Positions 11,688 to 23,628 of a stretch of 64,000 nucleotides of DNA are shown here, in pieces. A program made the position numbers and the translations under genes. The stretch covers positions 44,447,335 to 44,511,334 of the forward strand of contig NC_086032.1 in assembly GCF_036323735.1 (NCBI RefSeq), written 5' to 3'. The notes beneath the pieces were generated by a model. That model saw only the letters and a program-made list of their open reading frames with translations. It searched no databases and was not told the DNA's origin. The stretch's first letter is position 1. Each line of letters starts with the position of its first letter. This DNA is from Rattus norvegicus. Taxonomy: Eukaryota; Chordata; Mammalia; Rodentia; Muridae.

Positions 11688-11910
11688 GGGCTGGAGGGAT
11701 GGCTCAGTGATTAAGAACTTTTGCTACTCTGGCTTAGCCAAGTTTAGTTCCCAGCACCCCTTACAACCATCAGTGACTCTAATTCCAGAGGACACACTAC
11801 CCTCCTCAGTGCTTCTATGAGCACCGCAAGCATGTGGTGCACAGACAAACATGGAGGTAAAACACTCAAATATGTACAATAAAAATATATGTTTTTAAAG
11901 TATGAAAGAA
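11688..11910 (+). mobile_element. B2/B3 SINE
   Basis: GGGCTGGAGGGATGGCTCAG and TTCCCAGCACCC. The word AGTTGCCTG flanks both ends (just before 11688 and after 11918). Confidence 0.88.
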
Positions 11911-12569
11911 AAAAAAATAGTTGCCTGTCTACAAAAAGTAGAGTGGAGTAGGAAGTGAAGGCAGTGACCACATGACCCAACCACTGAAGTCAAACAGCAT
12001 CTGTTTCTACAACAGAAAACACTGGAGTCCCTCAAAGTTGGATTTCTTACATTTTAGTGACATTTTGGCTTCTGGCTGAGAAGCGCAGACTAGAGCTCTC
12101 CTGACTAGAGCAGCCAGGCGTCAACTCCTGTCTCAGAAAGAGCCCTGAGAAAAACTGGCACAGGGCGGCTGTTTATTGAGTGCAGACAAGCTACAGAGTC
12201 ATGATCCAAATTTTCAGAAGTATACACGCTTTAAGGGCTGGCGGTCTCATAGCAGTGAGCAAGACAGAGTGAGCCAGACGGGCTGCACAAGATTCAAAGC
12301 AGGGACAGGACCTTGCCACAGGGACGGGCAGAAGCAGACTCAGCAATCACGTGGGAAAAGAAAACGGCCTGTTCTGCTCACTGCATGGACTTTGATTCTG
12401 ATATCAACCCCATCGGGCCCAGAGGCAAAACAAAGGCCCTAGGGTAACTTATTTATCAAAAGTTTACAAAACAAAACGCTACAGTCTGTTTGAATCTCTA
12501 TAGGGCGTCATCACAACTGCAATGCTGGAGACATTTTTAAAAGCAAACCAAGAGTTAAAGCACACCTCT

Positions 12570-12717
12570 GGGTGATGGTGGCACATGCCTTTAGTCCCAG
12601 CACTTGAAAGGCAGAGGCAGGTAGCTCCCTGAGTTTGAGGCCACCCGGGTCTATAGAGTAAGTTTGGGACATCCAGGGCTACACAGAGAAACCTGTCAAA
12701 AAAAAAAAAAAAAAACA
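12570..12717 (+). mobile_element. B1 SINE
   Basis: GTGATGGTGGCACATGCCTT, CCCAGCACTTGAAAGGCAGA, CCAGGGCTACACAGAGAAAC and an A17 tail. More decayed B1/B3-like pieces follow to about 13140. Confidence 0.9.
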
Positions 12718-13273
12718 AGCAAGCAAACAGCCGGCAGGGTGGTGCACACTACAACCCTACCTGTAAGCTGGCTGAGGCAGGATTGCAGATTCCAGGCCAA
12801 TCTGAAACACAAAGTAAAACATGGGGAGTGGGGGTGTGGGGTGGGGCGGAACAGTAGTAAGAACAGTTATTCTGTAAGCACAAGGGGCTGAGGCTGAATC
12901 TCCAGGACTCACACAAAAGAGTTGGCATAGCTGCAGATGTCTGTAACCCCAGACCCGGAGAGCAGGGGCAGGAGTAGGAGACTGGGTCTTAAGGAGACAG
13001 AGTACAGAATGATAAAGGAAGATGTCTGTTACCTTGCTCTGACCTCTGTATGTGTGTGCACAGGCACATACACCTACAAGGTCACAAGCAGGAACCTCCC
13101 CCTGCCCCACGGGCATTAATACACACACACACACATACTCTTGTACAAGCATATGCACACAAAGCAAACATGATAAAAATGTGTATCCCTATTCTACTGG
13201 GCTTTCAGAGATAATGATATTAATTTTCAGGTTTTATTAACACAAGCCAATTTAAGCACTATATACATAAACT

Positions 13274-13304
<31 letters not shown>

Positions 13305-13324
13305 GGCAGTTGAAGATACTAGAA

Positions 13325-13428
13325 CTGGCTTTATTCCCATTTTTCTGCTGGAGAAACTGAGTCATAGAGAGACTAGGACCTTCTCCCAGGTTCTTCAACT
13401 AGTATGTGGCTGCATGCAGGCTGATGAC
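13325..13428 (+). mobile_element. MIR fragment
   Basis: TTTATTCCCATTTTTCTGCT...GAAACTGAGTCATAGAGAGA...CTAGTATGTGGCTG follows the MIR core (CCCATTTTACAGATGAGGAAACTGAGG type). It ends just before the donor of the open segment at 13454-13720. Confidence 0.65.
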
Positions 13429-13453
13429 AGCCACAGTGAGAGGAAAGACTGAC

Positions 13454-13720
13454 CTGGATTTTGACCAGGTCACGGTATTGTAGAAGTCCATCTACCAGAG
13501 GAAAGCAGACAGGTTTGTATGTAGGCAGTGCAGCTTCGCTCCCCGAGTACCACATTTCCACAAAATCATATCTCATTGGCAAAATGGCATAACGATTTGT
13601 TGCTAACATGAAAATTTCATTCACCGTGTCTAAAACAAAGGGATGGGCTATTTTTGCCTTTAGAAAAGCATCGTCATAGTTAACCAAAAGCATGGATTTG
13701 GGCTCCAAAGAAAGCAGAAG
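13454..13720 (-). other. Unrecognised open segment with splice sites, possible cassette exon
   Basis: I do not recognise this protein sequence. On the minus strand an 89-codon open segment starts right after a pyrimidine-rich acceptor (TTTACTATTCCTCAG) and stops exactly at a donor (ATCCAG|GTCAGT), giving phase 0 at both ends. The translation begins LLLSLEPKSMLLVNYDD and ends LLQYRDLVKIQ, and has mixed, globular-looking composition with several aromatic residues. About six CpG dinucleotides in 267 bp is more than its surroundings show. It lies in the intron after Tbc1d1 exon 2 on the same strand. Exon 2 also ends in phase 0, so inclusion would keep the frame. Open stretches of this length occur by chance in 64 kb, so it may be meaningless. 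Confidence 0.25.
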
Positions 13721-13992
13721 CTGAGGAATAGTAAACAAGGCCAGGGGTTTGCTTTGGAGAGAGCCTGAATAAACCAGAACTAGTGGTAGATGTTTATAAC
13801 CTTAGCCCTCAGCGGGTGGAGGGAGGCAAAACGGAAGTTCAATCTCACTGTGACTGCATATAAAATTTAGGGCCAGAATAGTGAGTTTTCATCTTAGAAT
13901 ACAAAAGCAGTAAACAGAAAAGACTGCCTCAAAACAGCTTAAAGGAGAGGGAAATACAGTCCTCATCAGTTCAAGAACAAGACTGTGAAATT

Positions 13993-14057
13993 AGATAGAG
14001 ATAGATGATAGACAGATGATTGATTGATAGATAGATAGACAGACTGACTGATAGATT
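13993..14057. repeat. (GATA)n-like microsatellite
   Basis: GATA/GACA/GATT tetramers, imperfect. Confidence 0.85.
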
Positions 14058-15395
14058 TGTGTTATTAGTAAAAGAGAAAGCTTTGCTTTTAAACGAGAGA
14101 AAAATAAAATAAAGACCCAAGAGACTTTTAAATGGGGTCCCAGACTTGAAAGAACTAGCTTAGCTATTTTTTCTTGCCCTATTAACCCCTAATAACTAAT
14201 TTAAATAGCTGGTGATAATATTATTGAATATATCAAGTAGATCTATATAGAAAACTCTCCGCAATAGCTCTGGATGAGGATTAGAGGACTCTAAAGCTCT
14301 CATTTCTCTAACAGAGTTGATGCTGACAGTGTTGATGGAGTTCTAGTGCAGGTAGTCTTCCATAGGGAAATGGAAGAAAAGATCTGAATTACACTGAATT
14401 CCACATTACCAAGATTCACTTAAAAAGCAGGGACGCATCACTTTATGTCTAGAATATCTGTAACACCCATCCCCAGAGGAGAGCAAGCCTCAAAAAGAAA
14501 TAAAGTACCATGTGTTGTTCAGTGAACGAGGGAGACCAACTAAAGCAGCAAGTGACAATTGAGCACACTGTGACTCCATCTGCCAAGCTCGACCTCGAAG
14601 AAAGTGCCTGTCTCATTCACCTGAAGTTCCAAACTCTCATTGGGAACAATGCTAATACATCAAGGAAGAGCACAAGAAAGCAGAGGTAGGATGGGAGGGA
14701 TTCTTGTCCTGATGCCTGCCCAGTATCACTTGAGTCACCTTTGTCTCTGTGCTAGCTGTTAAACGTTCGCTGCTGGCCCTCCCTAGAGAGGTCTTCCTGC
14801 ATGCTTCCTCACATGGGACCTTCCTTCCAAAGCACACACATTAGTTACATAGTTACACATTAGTCTACATAGCTACAGCTAATACAGACAGATTATAGCG
14901 CATCTCCTGGCCATGAGTAATGAGAAGGGCCATCCCTGGGTACCATCTGGCTCCTTCTCCAGCATAAACACTCTCCAGACAGAAGGATATAAACCAACAG
15001 CAACTGAACTGAATCACGTAAACATGTCAGAGATGGGTGGGGCACTCTTAGAGTCTATATCTCTCTTTTGTTTAACAGATTACATTCATCCCAAGTTACT
15101 TAGATGTTTTCTCATAAGGTGGTTATATCACCTTATTAACACTTATCTCTTGGAGGTGAGATGGTAGTGCATTTTCTGTTTTCCTTGCTATAGTTATACC
15201 TTTTTCTTCATACTGACTACAGTGATTGTGTATCTTCTTTGTAGTGATTAGAGGTACGAAGTTTTTCCCCCTTTGCTTCCTTCTAGGCTAGGTTCATATA
15301 AGAAAGCAGCTATGCATGTACTGATAGATGCTGGTGGAGCAGGCTATGGGATTAGCAAGAAAACAAAAACCCCTGAGTTTAAATGAAGACAAAAT

Positions 15396-15528
15396 CAAGC
15401 CAGGTGTGATGGTATACACCTTTAAGCCCGGTGTTCAAGAGGCAGAGGCAAGTAGATCTCTGTGAGTTCAGGGCCACCCAAGGCTCAAGTGAGGTTGACT
15501 TTTAAAAAAAATAATAATAACAAAAGGA
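15396..15528 (+). mobile_element. B1 SINE
   Basis: GCCAGGTGTGATGGTATACA, GGCAGAGGCAAGTAGATCTC and an A-rich tail with AAT units. Confidence 0.88.
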
Positions 15529-15529
15529 T

Positions 15530-15835
15530 TGTCTTACTTTTCTATCATTGTGAAAGAGGTGCCATGACCTGGGCAATTTATAGAAGAAAGCATTTAATTG
15601 GGTGCTTGCTTCCAGCTTCCGATGGTGAGCATACATGACTGTCATGGTGAGGCATGACAGTAGGCAGGCAGACATCATGGCTCTGGAGTGGTAGCTGGGA
15701 GCTTTCACAACATTGGAGGCAGAGAGGAGAGACTAGAACAGCCTGAACTTCTGAAACCGCAAAGTCCACCCACAGTAACAAACCAATTCTGACAAGCAGT
15801 AGAGAAGCTAAGTAGACAGACTGTGCTTATGGTTA
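15530..15835 (-). mobile_element. MaLR/MT-type LTR
   Basis: Antisense LTR: CCATGACCTGGGCAATTTAT, AGAAGAAAGCATTTAATTGG, CAGGCAGACATCATGGC, AACCGCAAAGTCCACCC. An ID element lies just beyond it. Confidence 0.7.
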
Positions 15836-15850
15836 AAAAAGAATAATAAT

Positions 15851-15939
15851 GGGGTTGGGGATTTAGCTCAGTGGTAGAGTGTTTGCCTAGCAAGGCCCTG
15901 GGTTCAGTCCCCAGCTCCGAAAAAAGAAAAGAAAAAAAA
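15851..15939 (+). mobile_element. ID SINE
   Basis: GGGGTTGGGGATTTAGCTCA...CCCCAGCTCCG with an A/G-rich tail. GAATAATAAT flanks both ends (15841-15850, 15940-15949). Confidence 0.94.
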
Positions 15940-16751
15940 GAATAATAATAACTTGTGTCTTAATGTACCACCAACTCAAGGGATGATATTTGCAACTGAA
16001 TGTCCAAAATGAAATCAGTGTGGATTTTCTCACTTGGTCAAGGCTTATTCCCCTCTCTAGGAATAGGTTTTAAAACAAAACAACAACCCCTCATGTCCAC
16101 ATCTACACTTACATAGTCATTTAGCACTGACAGAAGAGGGAATGCTTGTACTGTTAAACTACCTCATCTGTTTGTCTAAACGTGCATTGTAACAAATGAC
16201 CCTGAAGACTCTACATTTACATTAGTTCTTCTGAGAAGCTCCCACTCAGGAAGTGTCAATTCAAGTTAACTGTTCCTTCCCCAGTAATAATCACATGGAA
16301 ACTCCCTACTGAATTAAAAAATTAACTTTAAAAGTTCTTTGGGCCATTTTTTTTTCTTTCAGCCTTTTTACTTCTCATGTTTCTAGTTTTAAAAGGCCCT
16401 TTAAAAAGTATTAAGTACGTGATCATAAAAAAAAATCACAAGGGAAATATTATTTAGCGATTCTTGGCAATTTACACTGAACTATGCTAGCATTTTATAC
16501 GATGTTTTATATGCCAGAAACGTTATATCAATTTAAAAAGTCTTTGTTGTCTACAGCAAGAACAAATGCATCACAGGTGACAAATAGATGAAGTGTATGT
16601 TTATACCTTCAGTTTAGAGACTGACGAAAGGGGTAAGGTGTGAAGAAAAAGCCAGAAATTCACCATGATGATATTGGTTTTGTCACTGTGCAACCTAATA
16701 AAAGAAAAGAAAATCTGAAATCTTATTTCATCTAATTTTATCTTTTTTATA

Positions 16752-17696
16752 TAGTTTAATGTATTTTAATAGCAAACTTACAGGAACAGCACAGAAGACA
16801 GACAACATTAAAAACATGCACTTGCATACGGGACAACTCCGTTAGAAAAGTATAGTGAATGGATGGAATTTACTTATTTAAAAAAAAATCCAAATGCTGG
16901 CATTGTCCAGAAAATTTTAGCAGATTTATTTATAATTGTCATAAAGTTGAACTGTTGAAATGTGTTCACTGAAACATTTTGCTTGCATTAATGCTTTACC
17001 TCTTACATTTATATTAAAAATTCACACACAAATGAATGTGGAGAAACTGCCAATACCTGATTCTGTCACCTATGTTTCCACTCGCAATCACAGACTTAGG
17101 TACCTTTGACCCCATGGAAAAATATCTAATACTCAGAACTACCGATAACAGGAAGAAGAGGAAAAACAATTTTTGAGAATGAAATGTTTCCCCTCATAGT
17201 GGACTCTTAAACACATTCTCTGCGTAGTACTAGCTGGATATCTTTTGGCATAACTGTTACATGTTTGTCATGGATAGCACACAGGTTTATATCTTCAAAA
17301 AGGCCAACTAGACAGGCCTCACTTGCCTCCTGCAAAGCACCAATAGCTGCCCTCTGGGGCACAGATCTATTCTGAAGTCCTGAGCCATTTCTCGAACCAG
17401 ATGCTAAAGGGGAGCTTGCGAATCAGAAGTTCAGTGGACTTCTGATAGTGTCTGATTTCACAGAGTAACACAGTGCCCTGTAACGATGATGTTTCTTCAC
17501 CCCTCCAGTAGAGGGCGCACTCTTGTGAGAGGCTTTTGTAGGCAGTTGTTTCCTGACCGCTTTACCACAAGTGGATTTGCGGGCAGTGTGCTTTGTAGGA
17601 GCCATGGTGTGGGCACCTCCTTACTTACCCCCTTCTCCTTCGGCCGGAGCTCAGCAAGTGAAAGGTGGTGCTGGTGTTAGAGAGCGGCAGCACCTC
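16752..17696 (-). pseudogene. Processed pseudogene of histone H3.3 (H3-3a-like)
   Basis: The minus-strand ATG is at 17605. The start reads MAPTKHTARKSTCGKAVRKQ, an H3 tail with changes at conserved positions (R2P, Q5H, G12C, P16V). After VKKHHRYR a small deletion around codon 43 shifts the frame. Beyond it, QKSTELLIRKLPF and a decayed alpha-2/alpha-3 region can be followed in shifted frames, with stops, to a TAA near 17207. The similarity continues into what I recognise as the H3.3A 3' UTR, ending in CATTAAACTATA at about 16752, and includes 5' UTR up to 17696. There are no introns. A perfect 17-bp direct repeat (ATTTTATCTTTTTTATA) lies at 16735-16751 and 17697-17713, marking L1-mediated insertion. 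It cannot make a working histone. The choice of the H3-3a parent over H3-3b rests on my recall of the UTR. Confidence 0.93.
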
Positions 17697-18384
17697 ATTT
17701 TATCTTTTTTATAAAGTACAAGTGCTAGCTGCCACTTTTTGACATAAAACAATGCTTTTTTTTTCCCTTTCCTTATTCCTCATTGTGAAAGTCACTGACT
17801 CTCCCCTTATTTGTCATAGACAGGCCTGAGGCAATCCACAGCTTGGAGGAAGGAGAGAAGCAAGAACAGATTCTGGAAATCCAACTTGTGTAAAGGATGA
17901 CTTGTGGAATGGAAATCGTTTGGACGCGATATTTATTCTCTTGCATGTACAACTGGTCTCCAGTTGTTTCCTTTTAAGCTTTGAATCCCATTAAGGCATG
18001 CAACTTTAATTAAAATGTAATCTCTGGTTTGAAAGTTAACATCAGAGAGGTAGCGCAGAGCAGCAAGCAGCTCTGAGCCATGCCTGCTGTTAAAGCAGAT
18101 TATCTTCTGCCTTGCTTCCACGGGGCGGAACATGTATCTGTGAATCTATATTAGTTTGTTACATCTGCTGTAGTGCAGATCCGAAAGAAACAACCACCAA
18201 GAGAGGGAAGTGGGGAAACATAGGTGATCTGTTAAGAGGAGTGGAGAAATTATTGTAAAATCCAGACTGCAGCAGAAAGATCTGATTTCATAAATAAGAG
18301 CATATACCTATAATGATTTACACCAAGATTTTAATGTTGGTTTCTCTAGGAGATGAGAGTAAGGGAAGCTCCTTTGTTTATTTG

Positions 18385-18510
18385 TTTTAGCCCTGGCTGG
18401 CCTAGAACACACTTATGCAGACCAGACTGGCCTCAAATTGAACAGATCCACCTCCCTCTGCTTCCCCAGTACTGGGATTGTAGGCTGTGTGCCACCATGT
18501 CTGGCTTACA
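18385..18510 (-). mobile_element. B1 SINE
   Basis: Antisense B1: GCCCTGGCTGGCCTAGAACA, CAGACTGGCCTCAAATTGAA, GTGCCACCATGTCTGGC. Confidence 0.88.
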
Positions 18511-18536
18511 GAGAAACTTCTACTTCTAATTTTACA

Positions 18537-18754
18537 ACAATTAAAATTTTTTATGTGTATTTGAGTTTTGCCTACATGTATATCCTATACCACGTGTGTG
18601 CTTGGTGCACAGTGAGGCCTGAAGAGGGTGTTAGAGTCCTTGAAACTGCAGTTCCAGGTGGTAGTGAGCTGCTATGTGGGTGCTTGGAATCAAACCAGAT
18701 TGACAAAAAAATCAGCAAGCACTCTTAACTTCTGAGCCATTTCTCCAGTCCCCA
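18537..18754 (-). mobile_element. B3 SINE
   Basis: Antisense B3: TGAGGCCTGAAGAGGGTGTT, GTGGGTGCTTGGAATCAAAC, GAGCCATTTCTCCAGTCCCC. Confidence 0.82.
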
Positions 18755-19045
18755 CTTCTAACATTTTAGACTAAATTTTTTGACACTGAAAATAAATATA
18801 TCTATAGTCACAGAAAAAGACTTTTGTATTAGAGTGAGCAAAGGCACTGGCGCCCATTTTGCAGCTGAAAAGCTTGACCAACAAGTTCCTTGTCAGAGAC
18901 CGCTCGATGTCGATGAAGTCCCTTTCTCAACTCTCACCAAAAAATGCCAAGACAAGTTTGTGTACATTAAAACCTGAAGAAGAAGAGAACTGTGCAGATT
19001 TCAGGGGACTAACACAGTGAGCATTGATCCAAGGAGGCTCTAAGC

Positions 19046-19240
19046 CAGTGCTTCTCAACCTTCCTGATGCTGCGGCCCTTTAATACAGTTCCTCATGTTG
19101 TGGTGACCCCCAACTGTAAAGTTATTTTTATTAATACTTTGTAACTGTAATTTTGCTACTGTTATGAATCATAATGTAAGGTCTGTGCTCTCCCATGGTC
19201 TTTTGGGGGTCATGACCCACACACAGGTTGAGAACTACTG
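19046..19240 (+). mobile_element. hAT DNA transposon fossil (URR1-like)
   Basis: Starts CAGTGCTTCTCAACCTTCCT and ends in the inverted GGTTGAGAACTACTG, with CTCATGTTGTGGTGACCCCC inside. Flanking 8-mers match only 5/8. It is non-autonomous, with no transposase frame. Confidence 0.85.
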
Positions 19241-19489
19241 TTCCAAGGGAAAAGAAGCTCAGGCAGGGTGGTCAGAAAAGGGGCCATCTCGGAACACAAT
19301 TCTGATGACAGGACAATCTGTGTAATGATATAGGAAGGGAACTCATGCAGCTGCTCAGGGGGTGTGGCAGCTCATGTCCTGGGTAAGCTTGACTGGGCCA
19401 TGGGATGCCCATGGATCAGGTTAAACATTGATTCTGGGTGTTTCTGAAACAGTAACATTTGAATGGGCTGACTACAGCAGACATCCTTA

Positions 19490-19543
19490 CACACCCCATC
19501 ACACCCCATCACACCCCATCACATCCCACCACACACACGCGTG

Positions 19544-19608
<65 letters not shown>
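19490..19608. repeat. CCCATCACAC / (CA)n / (GA)n compound repeat
   Basis: Three to four 10-bp CACCCCATCA units, then a CA run, then a GA run to 19608. Confidence 0.93.
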
Positions 19609-19610
<2 letters not shown>

Positions 19611-19888
19611 CAAAGGCAGCCCAGACTGAATCCTTCTGCCTGACAGTGATGATGAGTTAGGAACACTGATTTTCTTCCATCCATACTCAGCTCATCAAAG
19701 ACGCCCTCCTTTGCATCCGACCCTGCTGGATACCAAGATCTAGTGGTGAAAACAATCAAGGACCTTCTTTCCTTAGAGCTTAGGCAGGTGAGTGGATGGA
19801 TAAGCAAGAAGCAAGAATAAAGTCAGAAGACGCCCGGTAATGGGAATTGCCTCGGATGTATTCCTAGTGATTCCAGGTCATTTGTTTC

Positions 19889-19948
19889 AAACAAAACAAA
19901 ACAAAACAAAACAAAGCAAAACAAAACAAAACAAAACAAAACAAAACA
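19889..19948. repeat. (AAAAC)n microsatellite
   Basis: About 12 units with one G substitution. Confidence 0.95.
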
Positions 19949-19959
19949 CAGTGCTAGAC

Positions 19960-21715
19960 TCAAGAACAGGCCATGGCTTTGAAACATGACCTTTACAGAG
20001 GTCACTGAATACCCTGTCTTTAACAAATAAAAGCATCAAAGAAGGGGAACTTGTGGCCTCCCTGTGATGAATGAGGAGGTTGTTTCCAGGTCACCTGATA
20101 TAGTATAGTTCTATACTAACCCGTGGAAACAGAACGTAATCTATACATGCATTTTAAAAGTATCTGGTAAACACATCTGAAAATGATAAAACAAATGAAG
20201 GAAACTTCATTTCTGCCCATGTAACGTAACCCCGAATATACAAAACATATTTTCAACACATAACCATCACAGAATCTTATTGAGATATCGTGCATTCTGT
20301 TTCTCAAACCATGCCTCAGTATCCATGGTACTTCCACTGACGGGCATCTCCTTCCAGAACAGGCAGTAGCCACATGTCACGGGCTCGGTAGCCATGTGGC
20401 TACTATATTAGAGAGGAAAGGTCTAAACTATAAATATGTCCTTTTACAATACAAGTTAACTTTAGGCTCAACATCCTTGTAAAATCTATTCTTAGGACTA
20501 GATTTGTTTTTCATAAACAATTATCAAACTCAAAGCATTTGGCTAAAACTGGAAGGCAATGTCAAGTGGCTCATGTTGAAAAAGAACAAAAGACTTAAAA
20601 AGAATCAAGTTCCAAGCATGTCTCCTGAAGCCCCTGCTTCAAAATGCCCTCAGACTCATTTTTCAAAGTCAAAAATAAATTATGTAATCAATCCAGTGTC
20701 ATTAACAGAAACCTCCCAACAAATACTTCAGAGTTCATTAAGTCCTGGACATTCTTTTTATAGATGAGAAGAATCCTTGCCAACCCTTGCACCCGGCAGC
20801 CGACTTCTGTCTGGCCTGACAGTCAGTCAACTCATTTTTAGCTGACATAGATACTACACTGTCTCCTGCAACTGCACAGTAAGTCATAGATGATCAGACA
20901 AAAGTGTGCACCACCGCAGCTGGCTGAAATTTTAGCACAAGTTGACCTTGGGTAAAATGGAAACAAAGCTAACACCAGAAGGAAACAACTTTAAGTGTTT
21001 TTAGTTAAGTAATGTAGCAGCCAAAGCCACCCTGGCTTTAATATAAGTGAGTTGATGTTAAGGTTCCTTGTTGCCTTAATAGTTACAATCTCCAAGGAGA
21101 CACATCTCAGCAGATATCCATGAAGATATCTACCAGAAAGATCCTCCCCGGATGTGGGCAGTATGTTTATAGGGTTGATGGGCTAGAATTCTGGACAGAA
21201 TATAAAGGAGGAAACAGGAGAAAACACTATCATTCCTCTCTCTCTAACTGTGGACCCAATGAGACCAGTTCCACACATTCCTACCCCCATGCTGTCACTG
21301 TCACAATAGACTCTCTCCCTGCTTAAACTGTGGACTGAAGTCAATCCTTCACTCTTGAATTCATTTGTCACACAATGATTAAAGTGGTAAGACTGGAAGA
21401 CTAAAATATCAGTCAAACTAGTTGTCAAAACCAATTTCAGACAACCCTCCTATTTAATTCAAGGTAACCCAGAGCAGGGCTGGGGGGTGGCGGTTTTGGC
21501 AGTGCTCTTAGTCCCATGGGGCTCCTGAGAAGGATGCTGGACTTACAAAGTCTCAAGCAAATATACACTGTCTTTTGTTTTTGCTTGTACCAGAAATGTA
21601 AAAAAGTAACATGTATTGCTTTTTAAGTCTAAGAATAATTATAGAGACTTAAAATTGCTGTAAGGGTGCCTATGCAGCTTCCTTTGAGTTGTATCACCTC
21701 CGAGCAGTGTAGTTT
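19960..21715. other. Intronic stretch with no gene seen
   Basis: No recognisable gene, SINE or LTR. Open frames here are short and show no family features. Confidence 0.5.
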
Positions 21716-21716
21716 A

Positions 21717-21892
21717 CGGGTCAGCAAGATGTCTCGGTGGGTAAAGATGCTTGCAGTGCAAGCCTAGAAACTTGAGTTCAATCCCTCAAACCCATATAAA
21801 GGTAGAGAGAACTAACTCCATAAGGCTGTTCTACACAGTCCTGTACACACTGTATCATGTACACACAAGGTAACAAATAAGACATTTTAAAA
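21717..21892 (+). mobile_element. Diverged B3 SINE
   Basis: GGGTCAGCAAGATGTCTCGG...CTTGAGTTCAATCCC and an A-rich end. Confidence 0.6.
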
Positions 21893-22365
21893 GAACTATA
21901 GTTTAGTTGCCATAGAAAAGGAAAAACTTTTCTCTCATAGGCTGTAATAAGTGTACAAATACATCTTCCCCATTTATCTTCTCCAAACAGACTTCTGAAC
22001 ATGCATCTCCTACAAGGTACCCGGCTTCATTCTGCTGGCCCTCTCCCCACCCCAACCCTTGTACCCCTTTCCCCACATCAGCCCCTCAAACTTAGCATCT
22101 CTTTTCGAAAGTGAATACTTCCTCTTTGGGAGACAGAGGTATGAGGCTGCAATGACAAAAATCTCCTGGCAATAATGGAAAAGGGTAGCTTAGGAACATC
22201 CCCACACCAGTGACACCTGTCTAATCATAGTTATTAACCCACACTGTGCACAGACTAAACCACAAATCCAGAAGACCAGAAGCAGAGCCAGAAATGGTAT
22301 TTGAAGATCTGTGCTCCAATTTGATAAGGAACAATTAGAAGTACTTGGCACCATCGTGGTGCTAA

Positions 22366-22760
22366 AAGGCCACACGGTGGTTAAGAGAACTTGCTGCTCT
22401 TCCTGAGGACCTGAGTTCAGTTCCTAGCCACCATGAGGGGTGGCTCACAACCACCTGCAAGTCCAGCTCTGAGAGACCTGATGCCCCCTTCTGGCCTCTG
22501 GGGATATGGACACACATGTGGCATTCACTCATTCATATAGGCACACAGATACATATGAATAAAAACAACAAAAATATACCTAGAGGCTGGGAGAATGCTC
22601 AGAGATGATGAGTACCTCCTGTTCTTCAGAGGACGGGAGATTGGTTCCCGGCACCCACGTCTGGTGGCTCGCACCTGTCTGTAACTCCAGCTCCAGGAGA
22701 TCAGATATCCTCTTCTGACTTCCATGGATGCTTGCACACACATGCACATACTTTAAGTAA
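22366..22760 (+). mobile_element. Two B3 SINEs in tandem
   Basis: 22366-22570 (GTGGTTAAGAGAACTTGCTG, GAGGACCTGAGTTCAGTTCC) and 22581-22760 (GAGGCTGGGAGAATGCTCAG, CCGGCACCCACGTCTGG). Both have A-rich or CA-rich ends. Confidence 0.82.
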
Positions 22761-23344
22761 CACACTGTTACTTAAAGAGACAATAGTTTCTAAGGAATCA
22801 GTGCACCATGGTGCAGAATCATGAATGCATAAACTGTTATTAAAACACGGGATAAACCAATGGATTTTAATACAAAACGTGTGTAGAGAGCCTTATGTGG
22901 ACTCAGATTTTGTACTGCAGCCAAAATTTAAGACAGCGTCATTTGCTGAGTTGTAGTAGCATTAAAGAAAAGTCACCACAGCTTCTGTTTGTTCACTACC
23001 TATCTTCCTGAAGCCACTTCTTCTTCAGATACTTGATGGAAATGACGTAGTACAAAAGAACAAATGGAGAACAGCTATAAGGGACTTACCATCTTCTCTT
23101 AAACAGACATTCCAGAGATCAGAAACAATAAAATCTAGTCACTGTTACTGCTGAACACTTCTTTGGAAAATAGTTATACTCCCTAAAATGTTGTTTATAT
23201 TAATAGATAAGGCACTCGTTGCTTTTCTGTTTAAATAAATTTAAAGTCAGTATCTTTGCAATATCTCAGCTCCAATTTCTAATAGAGCAAGTATTAATAG
23301 ACATGAGCCACATAAACTAATACTCTTTAGGCTACTTGATAACT

Positions 23345-23628
23345 TTTACTTTGTTTTGTTGAGATAGGATCTCTCAGCCAGGCAGTGGTGGCAATGTGAT
23401 CCCAGCATCCAAGAAGCAGAGCCATGCTGATCTCTGAGGCCAGCCTGGTCTACAAAGTGAGTTTCAGGACAGCCAGGGCTACACAGAGAAACCCAGTCTC
23501 AAAAACCAGAGGGGTTGGGGGAGTCTTTACCAATGTAGACCAAGTGGCCTCAAACTCACAGAGATCCACTTGGCTTCTGCCTCTAGGGCTCTGGATTAAA
23601 GGTGTGTGCCACCACACCTGACTCAGTT
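23345..23628. mobile_element. B1 (+) nested inside B1 (-)
   Basis: Antisense B1 begins near 23345 (GTTGAGATAGGATCTCTCAG). It is interrupted by a sense B1 (23376-23506: GCCAGGCAGTGGTGGCAATG...CAGGGCTACACAGAGAAACC), then resumes at 23525-23628 (GTGTGTGCCACCACACCTGA). Confidence 0.83.

Noticed and set aside
12757..13167. 136-codon minus-strand frame
   Set aside because: It spans decayed B1/B3 SINEs and a CA tail.
17423..17605. A short histone H3-like protein
   Set aside because: Frameshift after the tail, altered key tail residues and flanking target-site duplications make it a processed pseudogene, not a gene.
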